Below are positions 57,612 to 64,000 of a stretch of DNA of 64,000 bases, piece after piece. The translations under genes were made by a program, and so were the position numbers. Source of the stretch: Pectinophora gossypiella (Eukaryota > Arthropoda > Insecta > Lepidoptera > Gelechiidae); assembly GCF_024362695.1 (NCBI RefSeq), contig NC_065406.1, positions 8,618,001-8,682,000 on the forward strand. Reading direction: 5' to 3'. A model generated the notes under the pieces. It ran no database searches. It had not been told where the DNA came from and was given only the letters and a program-made list of their open reading frames with translations. How positions within the stretch are numbered: position 1 is the first letter of the stretch; every line of letters begins with the position of its first letter.

Positions 57612-58600
57612 CCCATCAGTCTAGTGTTGCCGCTCGATAGTGCCCTATCGATAGTTTTCGATCGAACTATCGATAGTTTACCAAAAAACGATAGTATCGA
57701 TAATTAATCGATAGTATCGATACTATCGATAGTATCGATAGCTCTTTTTTGGCGATACTATTGATAAGCAACGATAGTATCGATACTATCGATAGTATCG
57801 ATACTATCGATTAATTATCGATACTATCGTTTTTTGGTAAACTATCGATAGTTCGATCGAAAACTATCGATAGGGCACTATCGAGCGGCAACACTAGACT
57901 GATGGGATGGGTATCGATACTATCGATAGTATCGATAGTTAAAAGATGAAAAACTATCGATAGTATCGATACTATCGATAGTATCGATAGTTGAAAAACA
58001 AAAAACTATCAATACTATCGATACTATCGATAGTATCGCTCTTCGATATTACGCAAGCTATCGATACTATCGATAGTATCGATACTATCGATAGTTTTGT
58101 ATGATCGATAGTGACCTTAATTTCGATAGTATTGTAAAAAAAATCCTATCCACTCCACTTAACAGTGTTTTTTTAAGTTTAGAGAATTGCCTACTTCAAA
58201 ACCAAATATCCACTGCAAAAACACCCACGAAATATAAAATATATTAAATACGAGCTTTAAATGGTGTGAATTGTTCCACACAATGCTACATTCAATACTA
58301 TCGAAATTATGGTCACTATCGATCGTACAAAACTATTGATAGTATCGATACTATCGATAGTATCGATAGCTTGCGCAATATCGAAGAGCGATACTATCGA
58401 TAGTATCGATAGTATTGATAGTTTTTTGTTTTTCAACTATCGATACTATCGATAGTATCGATACTATCGTTGCTTATCAATAGTATTGCCAAAAAAGAGC
58501 TATCGATACTATCGATACTATCGATAGTATCGATACTATCGATAGGCCTATCGATTGGGTACATGATTTTGGCTGTTTACTATCGATAGTAAAACTATCG
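57612..58600. repeat. Array of TATCGATA palindromes in two large inverted repeats
   Basis: For about 1 kb the sequence is mostly ACTATCGATAGT-type 8-12 bp palindromes. The first fold, 57612-57906, has arms of about 125 bp that match almost perfectly (outer ends CCCATCAGTCTAGTGTTGCC and its inverse). The second is centred near 58213, with arms about 57955-58139 and 58285-58470 (inner ends around GATCGATAGTGACC). The loop of the first fold (GCTCTTTTTTGGCGATACT) reappears in inverse near 58480-58500. TATCGATA is the DREF-binding DRE of Drosophila, and CGATA is the BEAF-32 core. The array lies between divergent COMMD2 and AP-3 delta. It could be a fold-back transposon, an insulator, or both. Confidence 0.9.
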
Positions 58601-59260
58601 ATTTTTCGGCAACACTACACCAGTCGGCAATTTGACATTTATTTTTTTAATTACCAGTGATAAGTCTGATAAGTGATATGCATAGACTGGACATTCCATA
58701 CAGCTGAGTACGAAATAAAATTATTTAGTTTTAATGTTCACATATTGATGATTTTAGTCAAATTTAAAGACATGAAATTAGTAAATATTAAAAAAAATTG
58801 CATAAAATAGTAAAAAATACTGATAAATGTATTTTTCTTTTTTCAATAGCTTTCTCTATAAATGTAACTTTACTAGAGATGCCCAGAATTCAACAATTAA
58901 TAAATCGAGAGTTTAGCTGTCTAGAATGCTAGAACTACATTATCAACAGGCAAATTATTGAATGCCATAAAATATTACTGTACATTATGAAAAGTGGTAT
59001 ATTTTATAAAAAAATCATGTTAATTACGTCCATGATATCATAACAGAACTATGATCGTTAATCGGTTTTCAATATTACAAGCAGCACTAATGCCAACATT
59101 GCAGCCATGAAATGTCATTTCTTTCATGAGAGTTGTTGAGTTTTTTGACATGATAAAAATTCACGAAAATCGTCACAATTTCAGTGCAGTGCGGTCATGA
59201 TTTTGGATTTTTTTAGTTATTTTCTGTTAGTTTTAATGCTTTGAATAAAATTTAAACAAC
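58601..59260. other. Upstream region of AP-3 delta
   Basis: About 660 bp between the palindrome array and the start codon. It should contain the promoter and 5' UTR. No clear TATA box is visible; the sequence is AT-rich. Confidence 0.5.
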
Positions 59261-62200
59261 ATGGCTTTGAAGAAAGTGAAAGGGAATTTTGAACGAATGT
59301 TCGATAAAAATCTTACTGATTTGGTTCGAGGAATCAGAAATAACAAAGATAATGAGGTATATAATTGTATTTATCGTTGTAACCAGTACAAACACATTAA
59401 TTGTTTATGTCCATATGAAGTAATACGAAATTGTCTAATTATAGGCGAAGTACATAGCCCAATGCATGGAAGAAATAAAGGTAGAGTTACGCCAGGATAA
59501 CATCGCAGTGAAAGCGAATGCAGTAGCGAAACTCACATATGTAAGTAGTTACTGTTGTAGATACACGAATTTATGTTCCAATGTAGTCATAAATGTTGAC
59601 TTTCTATTTGACAAAATTATACCACCAATTTTTTAAGTAAAATGGAAATTATATAGGAAGTTTGATTTCCGATCAATATTCTTGTATTAAATTTACCTTT
59701 TAAACTGCTTCACTTGCTTCATTTCCTATGATTGTTTCAGTTACAAATGCTGGGCTATGACATATCCTGGGCTATATTCAACATTATAGAAGTTATGAGT
59801 TCAAATAAGTTCACTCACAAAAGAATTGGATATTTAGCAGCTAGTCAATCATTCCATGCAGATTCAGAACTCCTCATGCTTACTACAAACATGATTAGGA
59901 AGGACTTGAATGCTCAGAACCAATATGAGGCTGGACTTGCACTTAGCGGGCTCAGCTGTTTCATATCCCATGACTTAGCCAGGGATCTGGCTAATGACAT
60001 CATGACATTAGTAAGTATTTATTGTTTACAACTCAATACTCACAAAGGAAATAAATAAAAACACAAGATTGCTAATCTGAGACTTCTCTTTATTTTTAAA
60101 ACAATATTCTGACTAAAAGAAATATTTTAGATGAGCTCCACAAAGCCATACCTGAGAATGAAGGCTGTGCTGATGATGTACAAGGTATTCCTAAGGTATC
60201 CAGATGCATTGAGGCCAGCTTTTCCCAAGTTGAAAGAAAAATTAGAGGATCCTGATCCTGGTAAGTTCAAAATAAAATTAGCATTTTCATTATACTCTAT
60301 GGGTTATTTTTATATAAATTGATGATCAGAATTATGATTTAATAATTCCTCACAGTATTAGTAGCAGTAGGAATAAATAGGCTATTGAAGATAATATTTT
60401 CTTAATAAGTAAAAGTATTATGGAGCTTTTCCAGTGCAAGTTCCAATCCAGAGCATACATATAATAGATTGATAGATAAATATAGCTATTAATTGCACAA
60501 ATAGTAGACTGCATTATGATAAAACATTTATATGACAACAACTCCAAAATAATTTTATTTTAGTTTGGAAGCTCTAAAAATTATGCTGTCCTTTATTTAC
60601 AATGAGTGTGGAAGAAAAAAAATCAAATTCAAATCATTTATTGTGACACACAGGTACAGTGGGTAGATGAAAAAAGTGTGTGTGTGTGTGTGTTAAAGTG
60701 GGTGGGTGAGAAATAACCTTTCTTTCAGAATTATCATTATTAAACTTTAATTGTACACATTAATATATAATGACAAAAATAGGTACAAAAGGTAAACTTA
60801 TCTCTAAATAAAAGAGACCTCTTCTAGCCAACCCCACATGGTGAGAGAGGTCAATAAACATGGGAAGACCCAAAGTGTACAAATAAAAAAAACGTATATA
60901 CATACATACAAATATATACGTGTGTATATTATCCTATACCTATCCTAGTTAAATAAAACTAAATTTGTATCTGCCAGAATCAGTGTTGTTTGCACCTTTT
61001 ATTTTCAAACATTGATTCTTATGGTATTACAAATTAAAAATAAATGTAATTTATTGCCATTTTTTTATAATATCTACAATCAGACGCAAGACTAATCAGA
61101 TTTGATGTGTGATTATTGAATAATTAGAAGTAAAGCAACTAATGTCACCATCTGTCATAGTAGTCAGTGCCCAAGAACATCCTTTCTTTTGAGCCTCTGC
61201 ACTCTGTTGCTAGCTTCCAAAAGCATAGTTACTAAGGGATTTGTATGGTTACTCAACCGTTTCTTATGCCTTTTGTTGTACTAATCTTAATTTAATTTTA
61301 TCTGTGGTATTTTAAATAAAGCACAAGGGTATAGAGATGAGTAAACATTGATCATGTAACCCAGGTGTCCAGTCAGCGGCAGTGAATGTGGTGTGCGAGC
61401 TTGCCAGGAAGAACCCTAAGAACTACCTCTCCCTGGCACCCGTATTCTTCAAGTTGATGACTACATCCACCAATAACTGGATGCTCATAAAGATCATCAA
61501 ACTGGTATGCAACCCATATTTTTAATAGAACTTGTTAATTGTGAAACTATTAATGATAGGCATATTTCAATACCATTGTTAAGCTCTAGTAAAAGTAAGT
61601 GGTAGTGTTCAATCAAATACAAAAAGATATACAATCTTTTTTTTATTTTATCTGAAATAATATATTTTTTTATGTGATGTGATTTTCCTAATATTTACTA
61701 GAGATGTTTATTTATTTATTTGTAACAATAACATTCAAAAATGTCAACCATTTGGTACATATTGTACTCAACAGAGTATACTGTTTGGATAACTTGTATC
61801 ATTATTTGTTCTACAAACCTATGACTGAATCTCATTGATTGTGAATTTTCACAGTTTGGTTTAATGACCCAATATGAACCTGATATCGGAAGAAAAATTA
61901 CTCAAAGCCTGATAGATCTTATTTGCAGGTACAAAAATATAGTGTTTAAAAGAGTTTACAAATGCTAGACTCATCCACCACACCTCACCATTTTGATCTT
62001 CAATATGAAATAGTGACAAATACCACATTTTGTCGATACATGGGCAGGCTTAACATTTACGCAACTAGGCAGTCTTTGTTACACCTACTTTTTTAATATA
62101 CAGGGTGTTAGTAACATCATAACGAAAACTTTAAGGGATGAGTCAGACCATGATTCTGAGTTGATATCGCAAAAGTAAGGACCTGGCTGAAAGTAAGGAA

Positions 62201-62937
62201 TAATTTAAAAAAACCGACGGAAAATTTTCCTTGATATCAACTCAGAATCAAAGTTTGAATCATCCCCCTCAGTATTCGTTATGGTGTCACTAACACCCAT
62301 ACATACTTGTATGGCTACCTGTGCGTACTTATACGGGATGTTAGTGACATCGTAACGAATACCGAGGACGCTGATCTGATACAGCTTGAATAGAATTGAA
62401 AATAATTAAAAAAAAAAAACAAAAAAGGTTCATGAATTTTGCGACGGAAAATTCCTCTTGATATTAACTCAGAATCATGGTCTAAAGCAAACCTCTCAGT
62501 ATTCTTATAATTGCGGTAACAAAACTTTTAACTAAAGTATGATTTAGTGTTACGAATTATGTAGCTGTGACAAGGTCTGTTTATAGTTGCAACATTCAAT
62601 TCGATAAGCATGCCAATGGGAACAAAATTCCACATGAACCGACACTCAGTTATTGGCACATCTCACATTTTGAATTATTTTCGCTGCTGGATAAGGTTTG
62701 GTTTATAAATATTATTTAAATCAATAAAATACATGAATAGACATGGGTCGGGGTTGGTAGTGAGACATATTACTCTACAAAATTACAAGGAGTGGCGTCG
62801 TGGACAACATCTAGTATCGTCAACATAAGCTAGTCTTATGTAGCGTCATTGTGTTTGTTGCAGTTTGGTGCCTTAACCCCATTAGAGCCCCGACTTGGCA
62901 AGAAACTGATAGAACCATTAACTAATTTAATTCATAG
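59261..62937 (+). CDS. AP3D1: AP-3 complex subunit delta (N-terminal part, runs off the right edge)
   Basis: Exons seen are 59261-59356, 59445-59540, 59741-60010, 60131-60260, 61365-61504, then one of two alternatives, 61855-61928 or 62864-62937. All use GT-AG. The protein begins MALKKVKGNFERMFDKNLTD, the family start, and continues with the adaptin helical repeats (LGYDISWAIFNIIEVMSS, AGLALSGLSCFISHDLARDL, LRPAFPKLKEKLEDPDPG). About 269 residues are present; the rest of the trunk, hinge and ear lie outside. AP-3 delta is the large subunit of the AP-3 coat (Drosophila garnet). The coat sorts cargo from endosomes or Golgi to lysosome-related organelles, in insects the eye pigment granules. It is a housekeeping gene with AT-rich introns holding LINE-like and MITE fragments. 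Confidence 0.96.
60620..60960. repeat. Probable LINE tail fragment in AP-3 delta intron 4
   Basis: AAATTCAAATCATTTATTGT, a (GT)n stretch at 60680-60693, and CACATGGTGAGAGAGGTCAA resemble the 3' ends of CR1/Jockey-type non-LTR elements. No coding part is present. Confidence 0.35.
61855..61928 (+). CDS. AP-3 delta alternative exon A (divergent version)
   Basis: A 74-nt exon with CAG acceptor and GTACAA donor. It encodes FGLMTQYEPDIGRKITQSLI plus DLIC and two bases of the next codon. It aligns without gaps to exon B (62864-62937), sharing F-G-x-x-T-x-x-E-P-x-x-G-x-K. Twelve or more positions differ from B, although both keep the reading frame open. Confidence 0.85.
62100..62300. mobile_element. 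Palindromic MITE between the alternative exons, with a second partial copy
   Basis: CAGGGTGTTAGTAACATCAT ... TTCTGAGTTGATATC (62101-62168) is inverted at 62232-62297 (GATATCAACTCAGAATCAAA ... CACTAACACCC); the arms are about 65 bp. A diverged relative with the same words runs 62335-62530 (GGGATGTTAGTGACATCGTA). Confidence 0.7.
62864..62937 (+). CDS. AP-3 delta alternative exon B (family-consensus version)
   Basis: A 74-nt exon with TTGCAG acceptor and GTGAGT donor. It encodes FGALTPLEPRLGKKLIEPLT plus NLIH, as in AP-3 delta of other animals, so it is the canonical version. Both exons are 74 nt, so including both or neither would shift the frame. Confidence 0.9.
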
Positions 62938-64000
62938 GTGAGTCAGTTGTTGTCAATCAAATAAATACTTTACTAACACATTGGTCTCTATGGGGTGAAG
63001 GGAGATTAGTTCTATGTTGTATTGCTAAATTGTGGGCAGATATAGAACATTGTAACTTGTTGTTAGTGAAAGTTTCTTCTAATCTTGTTGTACCTATACC
63101 TATCGTTGACGTGGCTGCTTTCACCGCTTTTTATGTCTTATTTTTCCTTTTTAGATATGCTTGGGACATAACTTGCATCTGTGTCGTAAACGTAAATCTC
63201 TGTTAGAAATATTGCTTAATATTTTCATCCTTGAATTTTGTAAAATATATGTACTAAATCTAAATATTGCTTCCTACAAATGAATCTTAAAGATTTAGTT
63301 GCCAGATTTTTAATTATAAATCGTCGGAAATATTTGTCTAAGTAACGCACTGTGCAGTCGCACTTTAACATCGTTTTACTATAGCGCTTGCGGCACGGGC
63401 TCAGCGCGGTGCAAATTATATCGAGGGTATCGACCAATAGACGCAGCGAATGTTTTCTTCGTGGATAAACGTCCTGCGGTTATTGGTCGAAGATCTGAAC
63501 ATAATTCGCGTCGCGTGGAAAGACGTGCCGCGGATGCAATATGCAATACAAGCGGGTACAGTAGGAACGGAATGAAGTAAACCAAAGCTTGTTCAGCTTC
63601 CTTTTAGAAAAATAAATTATTTATAATAATATTAAAATAAAAAAAAGGAATTCTTTCCGGCTGGCCATAAAGTTTAAAAAATATATTGGCGTTATTCTAC
63701 AAGTGTGCAGGTATTTCCGACTGATTACATACGCAATTCCCTCCAAAATTGTACAACTAAAATCTCATGCATATTCTCTGTTTGTAATAAATGCACTATT
63801 CCTTGTGCATGCGTAATGTGTATGTCTAATTGTCTAGTAAAAAAAACTTCCCGTTACAAAATAAATAAAGCCCAATACACACGAGAAACATACTGCATAA
63901 TAATAAATATTTTATTAAATCTCTTTAATAATCAAGCATTGCTTTTACACGAGCGAGCGAGAAAGAATTATAATGCTCTCTTACATTCGTATCTGATGAT
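62938..64000. other. AP-3 delta intron, rightmost part, no further exon seen
   Basis: No continuation of the AP-3 delta frame (expected to resume soon after LIHS) was found in the last 1.06 kb. A GC-rich patch at 63385-63560 with GGTATCGACCAATAGACGCA and GCGGTTATTGGTCGAAGATC as an imperfect inverted pair could be a transposon end or a regulatory island. Confidence 0.5.

Overview
This is a 64 kb piece of insect nuclear genome, almost certainly from a moth or butterfly (ditrysian Lepidoptera). The evidence is GT-AG introns throughout, a long-wavelength opsin and a vertebrate-type cryptochrome (CRY2) of lepidopteran character, AT-rich spacers full of TAGGTA/ACCTAC words, and many copies of tRNA-headed SINEs and small inverted-repeat elements. 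No bacterial, viral or CRISPR features were seen.

Eight protein genes were assembled exon by exon, checking splice sites and reading phase. From left to right they are: CRY2 (minus strand, first four coding exons, running off the left edge); ribosomal protein L8 (plus, complete, 257 aa); a short spliced non-coding-looking transcript that carries a C/D snoRNA (plus); DZIP1 (minus, 9 exons, about 1110 aa, cilium assembly); long-wavelength opsin (minus, 8 coding exons, 382 aa); the GINS subunit SLD5 (plus, 2 exons, 217 aa); an ABCC4/MRP4-like ABC transporter (minus, 25 coding exons, 1363 aa, spread over about 26.7 kb with an 8.6 kb first intron); COMMD2 (minus, 5 exons, 240 aa); and AP-3 delta adaptin (plus, 5' part only, running off the right edge). 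They have no common pathway. CRY2 and the opsin are both linked to light and clock biology, but nothing in the sequence shows that their proximity matters.

The most unusual features are as follows. (1) AP-3 delta has two tandem versions of one 74-nt exon, probably spliced as mutually exclusive alternatives, because using both or neither shifts the frame. (2) A roughly 1 kb array of TATCGATA-type palindromes, folded into two large inverted repeats, lies between the divergent COMMD2 and AP-3 delta genes; a small relative sits in a DZIP1 intron. (3) A nearly identical C/D-box snoRNA occurs once in an RpL8 intron and once in the intron of the spliced transcript just downstream. (4) A 998 bp element with 52 bp terminal inverted repeats and an exact 8 bp target duplication lies in an RpL8 intron and carries a cluster of AGGTCA nuclear-receptor half-sites. 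(5) The ABC transporter uses one GC-AG intron.

The rest is intron and spacer with SINEs, MITEs, a mariner relic and a 38 bp minisatellite. Protein identities come from recognising family sequence, not from a database search.
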